Shown here piece by piece: positions 26,410 through 35,135 of a stretch of DNA of 64,000 nucleotides (position 1 is its first letter; each line of letters opens with the position of its first letter). Made by a program: the position numbers and the translations under genes. The notes under the pieces were generated by a model. That model had not been told where the DNA came from and ran no database searches. It saw only the letters and a list, made by a program, of their open reading frames with translations. Source of the stretch: Bradyrhizobium sp. CER78 (lineage in GTDB: Bacteria > Pseudomonadota > Alphaproteobacteria > Rhizobiales > Xanthobacteraceae); assembly GCF_029846235.1 (NCBI RefSeq), contig NZ_JARVWP010000019.1, positions 1 to 64,000 on the forward strand. Reading direction: 5' to 3'.

Positions 26410-27840
26410 TTGTTGAAGGTCTTATTCGTCACGACGGAGATGGACGATTTCGTCCGCGTGGGCGGGCTCGGTGCGGTTTCTGCTGCGCTTCCCCGGGCGC
26501 TCCGCCCCTGGGGCGACGTCAGGATCATGCTTCCCGGCTACCGGGATGTGGTCGAGCAGTTCACTCATATTGAAATCGTTGGACAATGCGCAGGCCTTGC
26601 GGAGATGCCAGCTTGCACGCTCGGGCGCGCATCGACCAAGGACGGGCTGCCGGTCTATGTGCTGCTGTGCCCAGAGCTCTACGACCGGCCGGGCAATCCC
26701 TACGGCGATGAGTCCGGCCGCGACTGGCCCGACAACGATATCCGGTTCGGCCGCTTTGCCTCCGCCGCTGCCGAACTTGCAGCCGGAACGCTGGACAAGA
26801 ATTGGGCAGCCGACCTCGTTCACGCCAACGACTGGCAGGCCGCGCTCACACCCGCCTATCTCGCCTGGCGTCAGCTGCGGATTCCGTCGATCCTGACCAT
26901 CCACAATCTCGCCTATCAGGGGCTGTTTCCGAAGGACTCGCTGCGGCGGATCGGCGCACCGGAAAGCTCATTCCACATCGACGGGCTGGAGTTCTACGAC
27001 AAGCTCTCCTTCCTCAAGGGCGGCCTCGTCTATGCTTCGCATCTGACCACGGTCAGCGCGACCTATGCGAAGGAGATCACGACCGCCGAGCTCGGCTGCG
27101 GGCTGGAGGGGCTGCTGCGCGTCCGCTCCGACGCCGACCAGCTGACCGGCATCCTGAACGGCATCGACGAGAGCTGGGACCCGCGCCATTGCGCGCAGCT
27201 CGCGCAACCGTTCGGCGCGGGCGACTGGAAGGGCAAGCAGGCCAACGCCGACTATGTCCGCCGGCAATTCGGACTTGCGGTCTCGCGCGGGCCGATCTTC
27301 GGCCTGGTTGCGCGGCTCGTACATCAGAAGGGCGTCGACCTCGTGTTGTCGGCCGCGGACGAGATCATCAGGGACGGCGGGCAGATCGTGGTCACCGGCA
27401 GCGGCGAGTCCGCGATCGAAGACGCGCTGGTCGCCGCCCACCGGCGCCGGCCGGACGCGATCGGCGTCATCATCGGCTTCAACGACGCCCAGGCGCGCCG
27501 GATCTTCGCCGGCAGCGACTTCACCCTGATGCCGTCGCGCTTCGAGCCCTGCGGCCTCAGCCAGATGTACGCACAGCGCTTCGGCTCGCTGCCGATCGGC
27601 CACCAGACCGGCGGGCTTGCGGAAACCATCGCCGACGGCGAGACCGGCTTCCTGTTCTCGCAGCCGTCGGCGGAATCCTTCCTCGGCGGCGTCAGGCGAG
27701 CATTCGACGCCTACCGCGCCAAGGATCGCCTCAACGCCATGCGCGCCAGCGCCATGGCCAAGTCCTACAGCTGGGACCTGTCGGCCGCCTGCTACAGCGC
27801 GCTCTACAAGAGGCTGGTGATGCCGCGGGCGGCCGCGTAG
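26410..27840 (+). CDS. glgA: glycogen synthase-like glycosyltransferase (GT5), divergent
   Basis: Adds glucose from ADP-glucose to an alpha-1,4-glucan. 476 residues, family length. Both GT-B halves are visible: KVLFVTTEMDDFVRVGGLGAV at the N-terminus, HANDWQAALTPAYL, TIHNLAYQGLFP, LTGILNGID, GLVARLVHQKGVDL and the donor-site SRFEPCGLSQMYAQRFG with TGGLAETI. The KXGGL motif of GlgA reads RVGGL (Arg16 replaces the Lys that contacts ADP-glucose) and the surrounding residues also deviate, so this is likely a paralogue rather than the housekeeping enzyme. The start appears to be TTG (26410, or 26413) after GAGGG. No glgC or glgB adjoins it. Confidence 0.85.
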   Translation: MLKVLFVTTEMDDFVRVGGLGAVSAALPRALRPWGDVRIMLPGYRDVVEQFTHIEIVGQCAGLAEMPACTLGRASTKDGLPVYVLLCPELYDRPGNPYGDESGRDWPDNDIRFGRFASAAAELAAGTLDKNWAADLVHANDWQAALTPAYLAWRQLRIPSILTIHNLAYQGLFPKDSLRRIGAPESSFHIDGLEFYDKLSFLKGGLVYASHLTTVSATYAKEITTAELGCGLEGLLRVRSDADQLTGILNGIDESWDPRHCAQLAQPFGAGDWKGKQANADYVRRQFGLAVSRGPIFGLVARLVHQKGVDLVLSAADEIIRDGGQIVVTGSGESAIEDALVAAHRRRPDAIGVIIGFNDAQARRIFAGSDFTLMPSRFEPCGLSQMYAQRFGSLPIGHQTGGLAETIADGETGFLFSQPSAESFLGGVRRAFDAYRAKDRLNAMRASAMAKSYSWDLSAACYSALYKRLVMPRAAA

Positions 27841-27874
27841 GCAGCCCGCCACGCAGGCTTGCGAAGTCTGGTTG

Positions 27875-27890
27875 CTCTGGGATCCCAGAG
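27875..27890. other. 16-bp perfect palindrome downstream of the glycogen synthase gene
   Basis: CTCTGGGATCCCAGAG, 34 bases after the stop codon, with no T-run. It could be a weak transcript-end hairpin or a protein-binding site upstream of the methyltransferase gene. Confidence 0.3.
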
Positions 27891-28020
27891 CTCCGGTAAC
27901 AATCGGGTCATTGCAACGAACCTTTCAGGCAGTCCCGTCGCCTCACGACTGACGACGACGCATGCGTGAAATTGCGAATGATGGACTTTTGGCCAAACGC
28001 GATTGCGATGGAGGAACATC

Positions 28021-29079
28021 ATGGACGTCAACGAGGAGCGTCTCAATTCATTCATGGGAAAGATGATTGGCGATGTCGGCGCGGCGATGAACGCCTCGCT
28101 GATGCTGCTGGGAGACAAGCTTGGGCTCTATAGGGCTCTCGCGCAGCAAGGGCCGATGGACGCCGCGGCCCTTGCCAAGGCAACGGGAACAGCCGGCCGT
28201 TACGTTCAGGAATGGCTCTCGGCGCAGGCAGCTTCCGGCTACGTCGAATACGATAACGCGACCGGAAAATTCTCGATGCTGCCCGAGCAGGCGCTCGCAC
28301 TTGCCAACGAAGACAGCCCGGTCTTCCTCGGCGCCGTCGGGAGCCTGGTCGGTGCGACCTTTCTCGACGAGCCGAAAATTACCGACGCGTTCAAGACCGG
28401 CAAGGGCGTCGGCTGGAACAGGCGCAGCGAGTGCCTGTTCTGCGGCACCGCTCGCTTCTTCCGCACCAGCTACAAGCACTATCTGGTCCAGGAATGGCTG
28501 CCGGCGCTCGAGGGCGTCGTCGACAAGCTGACGAAAGGCGCTGTTGTGGCCGATGTCGGTTGCGGACACGGCGTCTCGACGCGGTTGATGGCGGAGGCGT
28601 TTCCGAAATCAACCTTCTACGGCTTCGACTACCATGACGGCTCGATCCACGCGGCGCGGCAATCCGCGCGGGAGGCCGGACTATCGGACCGCGTCCATTT
28701 CCAGACGCACTCGGCCAAGGACTTCCCCGCCAACAAATATGACCTGGTGTGCTTCTTCGACTGCCTGCACGACATGGGAGATCCGGTCGGCGCCCTCAAG
28801 CACACCCGCTCCACCCTCGCCGACGACGGCACCTGCCTGTTGATCGAGCCGTTCGCCAACGACCGCCTGGAGGACAACCTCAACCCGATCGGACGCATCT
28901 ACTACGCCGCTTCGACGATGATCTGCACGCCGGCGTCGCTGGACCAGGAGGTCGGGCTTGCGCTCGGCGCGCAGGCTGGCGAGACCAGACTGCGCGAGGT
29001 GGCGCGCCAGGGCGGCTTCTCCCGCTTTCGCCGCGCGGCGGAAACGCCGTTCAACCTGATCCTGGAAGCGCGCCCGTAA
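28021..29079 (+). CDS. class I SAM-dependent methyltransferase
   Basis: 352 residues: an N-terminal winged-helix/dimerisation part (about 1-100, ALAKATGTAGRYVQEWLSAQAASGYVEYD) and a Rossmann methyltransferase domain with motif I VVADVGCGHGVSTRLMAEAF near 180-200, then FYGFDYHDGSI and DLVCFFDCLHDMGDP. This layout matches O-methyltransferase-like proteins of unknown substrate. GGAGG precedes the ATG at 28021. It is followed by a hairpin and the convergent L,D-transpeptidase gene. Confidence 0.82.
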   Translation: MDVNEERLNSFMGKMIGDVGAAMNASLMLLGDKLGLYRALAQQGPMDAAALAKATGTAGRYVQEWLSAQAASGYVEYDNATGKFSMLPEQALALANEDSPVFLGAVGSLVGATFLDEPKITDAFKTGKGVGWNRRSECLFCGTARFFRTSYKHYLVQEWLPALEGVVDKLTKGAVVADVGCGHGVSTRLMAEAFPKSTFYGFDYHDGSIHAARQSAREAGLSDRVHFQTHSAKDFPANKYDLVCFFDCLHDMGDPVGALKHTRSTLADDGTCLLIEPFANDRLEDNLNPIGRIYYAASTMICTPASLDQEVGLALGAQAGETRLREVARQGGFSRFRRAAETPFNLILEARP

Positions 29080-29093
29080 CGTCGTCGCCCGAT

Positions 29094-29119
29094 TGGACGG
29101 CGGGTAAAACCGCCGTCCA
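29094..29119. terminator. bidirectional hairpin between convergent genes
   Basis: A perfect 10-bp stem TGGACGGCGG / CCGCCGTCCA with a GTAAAA loop, between the ends of the methyltransferase and the L,D-transpeptidase genes. No long T-run. Confidence 0.5.
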
Positions 29120-29137
29120 GGCTCTCAATGCGTCCGA

Positions 29138-30763
29138 CTACCAGTCCTGTTGCGACTGCCAGTAGTATTGGCCGCCGCGGCGCCGCGGATTGGCGGCTTG
29201 CGGATTGCCATAATACGGCGTGCCGTACTGGGTCGGCGCCTGGGGGTTGCCGTATTGCGGATAGCCGTATCGGGTCGGCGTCTGCGGATTCCAGCTGCGC
29301 TGGGAGAAGAAGCCGAAGCCGTCGTCTTCCCCGCTCGCAACCATGTCGTCGGTTTCCATGGGCCGGGTCGGCTTGCGCGTGATGAAGCCGCCCTGGGGCT
29401 GGTTGCTCAGCACGGCGACGAACTCGGTACGGTAGTTGGTCTCGGCGCTCAGCGGCTCGTCCGAGATGATGATCGACGAGCGCGGCACGGCGGTCGGCGC
29501 GATCCGATCCAGCACATCCTGCGGGATGGTGACGCGGTCAAGCGCGTCCTTGGCGTTGTCTCCGTCGTCGATTGTCACCTCGGTCCAGCGCAGGCCGGCG
29601 TCGGTGCGCGCCATCGCCGTGTAGATATGCGTGCCGATCGGCTTGTCCGGATCGCGAATGGTGACGGGAACTTCGATGCTTGAATCGAACACTTCGCCGC
29701 CATCGGCCCATGGCTTGTGGGTGTTGCGCCGCACGTAGAGCTTCTGCGTCGCGCGGCTGATGTAGACCGAGACCGGCTCCAGCGCGAGCTTCGCCTCGGT
29801 CGCCGCCTTCTGGGTATCGGTCTTCTTGGCCTCGGCCGCCTTGGCGGCGTCCTTTGCGGCCGCGGCGGCGTCGAGTTTCGGCTTCGCATCGCCCTGGGCC
29901 GCCTCGAACTGTGTGGTCGCTTCCGCGGCCTTGGCGACCGCCTTCTGCTTCAGATCCTCGGCGCGTGCCTTGGCCTGATCGGTCTTGGCATTGGTGAGGG
30001 TCTTGTCGGCCAACGCAACCGCAGCGTCGGCACGGGTCTTGATCTGTTGCAGCTTGCGCAGTGAGGCCGGCGTGAACAGTGCGGCTTCCTTCGTCGCGGC
30101 TGCCGAAGCCTTCTTTGCCTCGTCGGCGACCTTGGCGGCATCCGCAGCCTCCCGCGCCAGCGCCTCGGCACGCGCCGGAGCAGCCGCCATGGCCTGCGCA
30201 TTCGGCACGAACAGCGCCGGGTGAGTGAAATCGACCGGAGCCGCGTCGTTCGGCGCGATGATCACCCGCATCCCGATTCGCGTCCTGTCGAACAGCTTCT
30301 CGGCAAAGTCGTAGGGCATCCGGACGCAGCCGTGGGAGGCCGCGTAGCCCGGCAGCGGCCCGCCATGCAGTGCAATGCCGTTCCAGGTGATGCGCTGCAT
30401 ATTCGGCATCCAGGCATCGTCGTACATGGTCGAGTGATGGTCCTTGTCCTTCTCGACCAGCGCAAACACGCCGGCCGGCGTTTCGCGTCCCTTGACGCCG
30501 CTCGATACCGGCGCGCGGTAAATCCAGCCGTCGGCATCGTAGAAGGTCACCTTCTGGGCGCTGATCGACACGATCGCCATGATCGGCTCGCCCGCGGCGC
30601 GCTGCGCGGTCGCCTCGACCGTTGCCGCAGGGCGCTGCTGCTTTGCAGCGGCGCCGCCGGTCAGTGACGCAAGTGTGACCATGGCCGCGAAAGTCACAAA
30701 GGCGGGAGGCCCCCAACGCCGCATCGCTCCGGTGATTTGCGCCGTCGTAGTACGATTTTCCAT
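29138..30763 (-). CDS. L,D-transpeptidase (YkuD) with long coiled-coil and C-terminal extension
   Basis: 541 residues. An N-terminal membrane or signal segment (about 15-40, ending GGAAA) is followed by a YkuD domain (about 60-170) whose catalytic His and Cys lie in ALHGGPL and ASHGCVRMP. Then come an Ala/Lys-rich predicted coiled coil (about 200-330), a second beta-rich region (PVSVYISRATQKLYVRR to VLSNQPQGGF, about 340-470) that may be a degenerate second YkuD domain, and a C-terminal tail of imperfect YGxPQYGNPQ repeats. Likely a cell-wall cross-linking enzyme with a scaffold part. The start at 30763 has GAGGAA; the frame runs further up to 30871. Confidence 0.82.
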   Translation of the reverse strand: MENRTTTAQITGAMRRWGPPAFVTFAAMVTLASLTGGAAAKQQRPAATVEATAQRAAGEPIMAIVSISAQKVTFYDADGWIYRAPVSSGVKGRETPAGVFALVEKDKDHHSTMYDDAWMPNMQRITWNGIALHGGPLPGYAASHGCVRMPYDFAEKLFDRTRIGMRVIIAPNDAAPVDFTHPALFVPNAQAMAAAPARAEALAREAADAAKVADEAKKASAAATKEAALFTPASLRKLQQIKTRADAAVALADKTLTNAKTDQAKARAEDLKQKAVAKAAEATTQFEAAQGDAKPKLDAAAAAKDAAKAAEAKKTDTQKAATEAKLALEPVSVYISRATQKLYVRRNTHKPWADGGEVFDSSIEVPVTIRDPDKPIGTHIYTAMARTDAGLRWTEVTIDDGDNAKDALDRVTIPQDVLDRIAPTAVPRSSIIISDEPLSAETNYRTEFVAVLSNQPQGGFITRKPTRPMETDDMVASGEDDGFGFFSQRSWNPQTPTRYGYPQYGNPQAPTQYGTPYYGNPQAANPRRRGGQYYWQSQQDW

Positions 30764-30926
30764 GCCATTCCTCGGTCGAAATGCCTGCCCGCGCTGCGCC
30801 GATCCGTACCAGATCACGATTTTGGATTGATTAATCCAGGGGACTACCAGCTCGTTCCAGCAGCAAATCACTCATATATGACGGCGCATCCATGAGGAAG
30901 GGCGCCGGGAGCCAAACCTGCCTGCG

Positions 30927-32165
30927 TCACGCCGTCCGCCGCGTCTCCGGCATCACCAGCCAGATCACGAACAGCCCGAGCGCGGCGACGCCGGCGAGGC
31001 CCATGAAGGCGGTGCTGCTGCCGAGCTTGTCGCTGACATAGCCGGCCAGCACGGTGCTGAGCGACGCGCCGATGCCGACCGCGGTTCCGACAATGCCCTG
31101 CGCCAGGTTGAAATGGCCACTGCCGAACGCCACGTCGGCGACGATCAGCGGCACCATCACGCTGAAGATCGCCGCGGTGATGCCGTCGAAGATCTGCACC
31201 GCGACCAGCAGATAGGGATCGCGCACCGTTGCGAACAACACACCGCGGATCGCCAGCGAGGCGAAGGCCAGCAGGAGCAATGGCCGCCGGCCCAAAGCCT
31301 GGGCCTTGCGGCCGACCGACGGCGAGCACAACGCGACGATCGCCTGCGGCACGATGATGCAGGCCGCGATCAGAACCGGCGCCCATTGGCTCGACCGCGC
31401 GGTGACCACGCCCGCCATCAGCGGTAGCATCGCGGCATTGGCCAGCTGAAACAGCATCATCGCGCCGGCAAAGATCAGCAGTGTCCGGTGCCGCACCAGA
31501 GTGAAGACGCTGGTGGCGCGCTTGTCGGGAACCTCTCGCTTCACCTCACCATGAGCCTGCGCGATGTCGATCTCGCGCTCGCGGATCCGTGCCAACGACA
31601 ACAAGGTCGGGATCGCCAGGATGAAGGTCACGAGGAACACCGAGCGGCTCGACAAGAAATAGCCGCAAGCCCCCATCAGCGCCGCAGCCGAACCGCTGCC
31701 GAGCGAGGCAAACCGCGCATTGCGGCCGAGCCGCTCGCCGATCGCCAGCGGCCCGACCAGGCCGAGGCTGATCGCGGCGATCGCCGGTCCCAGCACACAG
31801 CTTGCGAGCGCGTGCAGCGTCGCGGCGAGTGTCACCACGGGAAAGATCGGCCACAGCGCGTAGGCCAGCGCGGCTGATCCGATCGCGGCCACCGCGCAGC
31901 CCGCGACGACGCGCTCCGAGCGCGCCGCATCGACGATCGCCCCGCCGGGCATCTGGCCCAGCAGGCCGATGATGCCGCCGATCGAGAGCACGAAGCCGAT
32001 CTCGACCTGGGTCCATTTCTGGGTCGTCAGATAGACCGCAATGAACGGGCCGAACCCGGTCTGCACGTCGGCGAGGAAGAAGATGAACCAGTCGAGCCCG
32101 CGCTGGCTTTCGCGCGACGGCGCGTGGGGCGGCTCCGGACCAGGCTGATTGGGGACAATCGACAC
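30927..32165 (-). CDS. MFS transporter
   Basis: A 412-residue, 12-helix major facilitator. The motif after helix 2 appears as GQMPGGAIVDAARSERVVAG, and the central cytoplasmic loop lies near 200-220 (REREIDIAQAHGEVKREVPDKR). The N-terminal domain starts FIFFLADVQTGFGPFIAVYL. Probably an exporter; substrate unknown. The likely start is GTG at 32165 with a poor ribosome site, so the exact N-terminus is uncertain. The PRC-barrel gene ends 88 bases upstream. Confidence 0.82.
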   Translation of the reverse strand: MSIVPNQPGPEPPHAPSRESQRGLDWFIFFLADVQTGFGPFIAVYLTTQKWTQVEIGFVLSIGGIIGLLGQMPGGAIVDAARSERVVAGCAVAAIGSAALAYALWPIFPVVTLAATLHALASCVLGPAIAAISLGLVGPLAIGERLGRNARFASLGSGSAAALMGACGYFLSSRSVFLVTFILAIPTLLSLARIREREIDIAQAHGEVKREVPDKRATSVFTLVRHRTLLIFAGAMMLFQLANAAMLPLMAGVVTARSSQWAPVLIAACIIVPQAIVALCSPSVGRKAQALGRRPLLLLAFASLAIRGVLFATVRDPYLLVAVQIFDGITAAIFSVMVPLIVADVAFGSGHFNLAQGIVGTAVGIGASLSTVLAGYVSDKLGSSTAFMGLAGVAALGLFVIWLVMPETRRTA

Positions 32166-32253
32166 AATATTGGTGCCGCCGGCTGATCGCTCGCCACGAT
32201 CGTCGCCAACCGTCTCGAAGGAAGAGTTCGGACGCGCGACCAGCTTTTGCCCC

Positions 32254-32790
32254 CTAATGCTCGTAATCCCATGGATGGAGATTGCCGGCCGCGCCCAGCA
32301 CGATCAGCGGCGTATCTTCCTTGTATTCCGGCGCAGCGCTCACCTGCTGCTTGTTGAGGTCCAGCGTGATGCTGTCGCTCTTGCTGGAAACGCCGGCAAA
32401 CCGCAGCGCGTTCCAGTCGACCACGATCTTGCGGCTGCCGACGCCGAGAAAGCCGCCGAAATCGATCACCGCGGCGCGCACCTTGCCGTCGCGGTCGACG
32501 ATGACGTCGACGATGCGGCCCATGTCCTCATTGGCGGAACTGCGAACGTCGCGCCCGAGAATGCCGTGCGCATCGCGCGCGCCGATCACGGTCACCGAAG
32601 GCGGCGGCGACGGCTCCTTGGCCTGCTCTTTCGGTGCCGCAGCGACCGGCGGCGCAGGGGTGGCCGGCGTTGCCTGCGCAGCCGGCGGCGGCGATGGCGT
32701 GGGCGACGGCACCGCGTCGTCGGCAGCACGGACACCAGCGCATGTCAGCAGCGCCGCTGCGACCAGTATAACCATGACCCTCGGACGCAT
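32254..32790 (-). CDS. exported PRC-barrel domain protein
   Basis: 178 residues: signal peptide (1-22, VRA), a Pro/Ala-rich low-complexity linker (about 27-65) and a PRC-barrel domain (about 70-135, ILGRDVRSSANEDMGRIVDVIVDRDGKVRAAVIDFGG, then RKIVVDWNALRF). PRC-barrels bind RNA or protein partners; exported alphaproteobacterial versions are often stress- or envelope-associated. Function not known. It lies between the MFS and debranching-enzyme genes on the same strand. Confidence 0.8.
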   Translation of the reverse strand: MRPRVMVILVAAALLTCAGVRAADDAVPSPTPSPPPAAQATPATPAPPVAAAPKEQAKEPSPPPSVTVIGARDAHGILGRDVRSSANEDMGRIVDVIVDRDGKVRAAVIDFGGFLGVGSRKIVVDWNALRFAGVSSKSDSITLDLNKQQVSAAPEYKEDTPLIVLGAAGNLHPWDYEH

Positions 32791-32842
32791 GTTACTCTCT
32801 CCCCACGATCTTCTGTCGCGCGCGCATGCCGCGCGACGACAC

Positions 32843-35044
32843 TTAATGCGTCAGCACGATCGACACCTGGATCTGGCCGCGCGTGCGCAACACTTCGAGT
32901 GACACCTCGTCGCCGTGGCGGCGCAGCCGCAAATCGACGCTGGACGCGCCGAGCCTGAGATCGCGCAGCACCACATAGTTGAGGAACTCCGGCAGGCACG
33001 GATCGCGCAAGCGGATCTCGCCGCGCGCGGTGTCGAACTCCAGCCCGAGCGCGGCCTCCAGCAGCGTGAACGGTGTCGCGCTCGCCCAGGCCTGCGGTGC
33101 GCAGGCGACGGGATAGAGCACCGGGCCGCGCCGCCGCTCGCGGCGGAAGCCGCAGAACAGCTCCGGCAGCCGCCGCAGCTCCATATAGCTCGCGGCGTCG
33201 AACAGGCCCTTGAACAGATGCGCGACCGAATGCTTGAGGCCGTAGCGCGCAAGTCCAAGCGCGATCAGCGCATTGTCATGCGGCCAGATCGAGCCGTCGT
33301 GATAGGACATCGGGTTGTAGCGCGCCTCGCCGACGGCGACGGTGCGGATGCCCCAGCCGGAGAAGAATTTCTGGCTCATCAGGTCGGCGGCAACCCGCCG
33401 CGCGCGGTCTTCCCGCACCATGCCGGAGAACAAGGTTTGTCCGGCATTCGACGTGCGTACCCTGCATTGCCGCTTGGCGCCGTCGAGCGCGAGCGCATAG
33501 GTGCCGAGCTCCTCGCACCAGAACGCTTCCTCGAACCGCGCGCGCAGCCGCTCGGCCTCGGCATCGAGCTTGGCGGCCTTGTCCGCAAAGCCGAGCTGGC
33601 GCGCCGCGCGCGCGGCAAGCTGCTTGCCGGCGAACACATAGCCCTGCACTTCCGCCAGCGCGACATTGCCCTCGGCGAGCGTGCCGTCGGCATGGAAGAT
33701 GGCGTCGAAGGAGTCCTTCCAGCCTTGATTGCGGAGGCCCTCTTCGGTCGCGCGCTGGTACTCGACGAAACCATCGCGATCGGGATCGCCGGGACCGTCG
33801 ATCCACTGCAAGCCGGCCTCGACCGCGGGCCACAGCTCGCGCAGCGTCTCCACGTCGCCGGTGCGCTCCAGATAGAGCCCGGCGAGCAGCACGAACAGCG
33901 GGGTCGAATCGACGCTGCCGTAGTAATGCGCGAACGGCACCTCGCGAAGCGCGGCCATCTCGCCGCCGCGCATCTCGTGCAGGATCTTGCCCGGCGCGGC
34001 ATCGGCCAGCGGATCGACCGCCTTGGCCTGGAACAGCGCCAGCCGCTTCAGCACGCCCTTGGCGATCCGCGGATCGACCCATAGCATCTGCAACGCCGTG
34101 ATCAACCCGTCGCGGCCGAACGTCGTCGAGTACCAGGGAATGCCGGCATAGGGGTAACGGCCCTGCGGCGTCTCCGTCATCAGCATGTTGAGGTCGGCCA
34201 TCGCCTGGCACAGCACCTCGTTGAAGATGTTGTTCGAGGTCTCGATCGAGGCCGCACCGGCCGACGAATTCCGCATCTCGCGGCGATGCGCCAACAGCCC
34301 GCGGAAAAACGGCACCGGCTTCTGCATGATCGGCTTGTTGCAGGACACCGCCACGAACAGCGAGGTGACCTGTGCAGGCTCGAGATCGAAATGATAGGTC
34401 GCGGCGTTGACCGACAGCCGGGTCGGCCGCGGATCGAAATGCAGCGCGGTGATCCGCGTCTGCTCGTCGAGACCGCAATATTCCAGCACGACGTCGGTCG
34501 GACCGAGCAGCTTGCTCGAGCCGATGCCGCGCCGCGGCCGCCGTTCGCCGCGCACCTCGAACAGGTCGGCGAAATCATTGTCGAACAGCAGCGTCAGATC
34601 GAAGCTCGCGGCATGATCGCCGTGGTTCTGCAGGCCGATGCGCTGATAGGCGGTGCCGCGCCACAGGAAGATCGAGCGCACGATGTGCAGCGTGTCCTTC
34701 GGCAGGGTCAGGCGGCCGTCGCGATAGACGTCGGAATTGGTGAGATCGACCGTCAGGGCGGAGTTGTCGTCGCGCATGTTGGAGCCGAGCAGCAGCGGCT
34801 GCACGTCCTCCAGCACCATTTCCAGCCGCGCCAGATAGCGCGTGTCGGCGTTGAACAGGCCATCGGGCCCGCCCGCCGAAGCGCCGATGTCGCCATGGCT
34901 GTCGAGCACGATGAAGGTGTCGTCATGCTTGAGCGAGCGCCGCGGCCGCGCCGCGGGCCCGGTCATCGGAATGTAGAACGGCGATTCGGCGACACGTTCT
35001 GTGATGCGAGCAGTGATGATCTGCGTAACGACGTCAGCTGCCAT
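32843..35044 (-). CDS. glycogen-debranching-type amylo-alpha-1,6-glucosidase
   Basis: A 733-residue cytoplasmic glucan hydrolase. The N-terminal domain (about 30-280, LKHDDTFIVLDSHGDIG, FNADTRYLARLE) is the bacterial debranching N-terminal domain, and the C-terminal (alpha/alpha)6 barrel (about 290-700) shows GIPWYSTTFGRDGLITALQ, YYGSVDSTPLFV, NQGWKDSFD and YHDGSIWPHDNALIALG, which should contain the catalytic acids. Its partner may be the glycogen-synthase-like gene 5 kb away. It starts 92 bases after the end of the ABC exporter gene on the same strand. Confidence 0.9.
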   Translation of the reverse strand: MAADVVTQIITARITERVAESPFYIPMTGPAARPRRSLKHDDTFIVLDSHGDIGASAGGPDGLFNADTRYLARLEMVLEDVQPLLLGSNMRDDNSALTVDLTNSDVYRDGRLTLPKDTLHIVRSIFLWRGTAYQRIGLQNHGDHAASFDLTLLFDNDFADLFEVRGERRPRRGIGSSKLLGPTDVVLEYCGLDEQTRITALHFDPRPTRLSVNAATYHFDLEPAQVTSLFVAVSCNKPIMQKPVPFFRGLLAHRREMRNSSAGAASIETSNNIFNEVLCQAMADLNMLMTETPQGRYPYAGIPWYSTTFGRDGLITALQMLWVDPRIAKGVLKRLALFQAKAVDPLADAAPGKILHEMRGGEMAALREVPFAHYYGSVDSTPLFVLLAGLYLERTGDVETLRELWPAVEAGLQWIDGPGDPDRDGFVEYQRATEEGLRNQGWKDSFDAIFHADGTLAEGNVALAEVQGYVFAGKQLAARAARQLGFADKAAKLDAEAERLRARFEEAFWCEELGTYALALDGAKRQCRVRTSNAGQTLFSGMVREDRARRVAADLMSQKFFSGWGIRTVAVGEARYNPMSYHDGSIWPHDNALIALGLARYGLKHSVAHLFKGLFDAASYMELRRLPELFCGFRRERRRGPVLYPVACAPQAWASATPFTLLEAALGLEFDTARGEIRLRDPCLPEFLNYVVLRDLRLGASSVDLRLRRHGDEVSLEVLRTRGQIQVSIVLTH

Positions 35045-35135
35045 CTGAACCTCTGGCGACTTTGCCTAGCTCAAGTCTCGACTCTCGGTTCGAACGAACG
35101 CACCGGAACACAAGAACACGCTTGATGGCGCGGGG

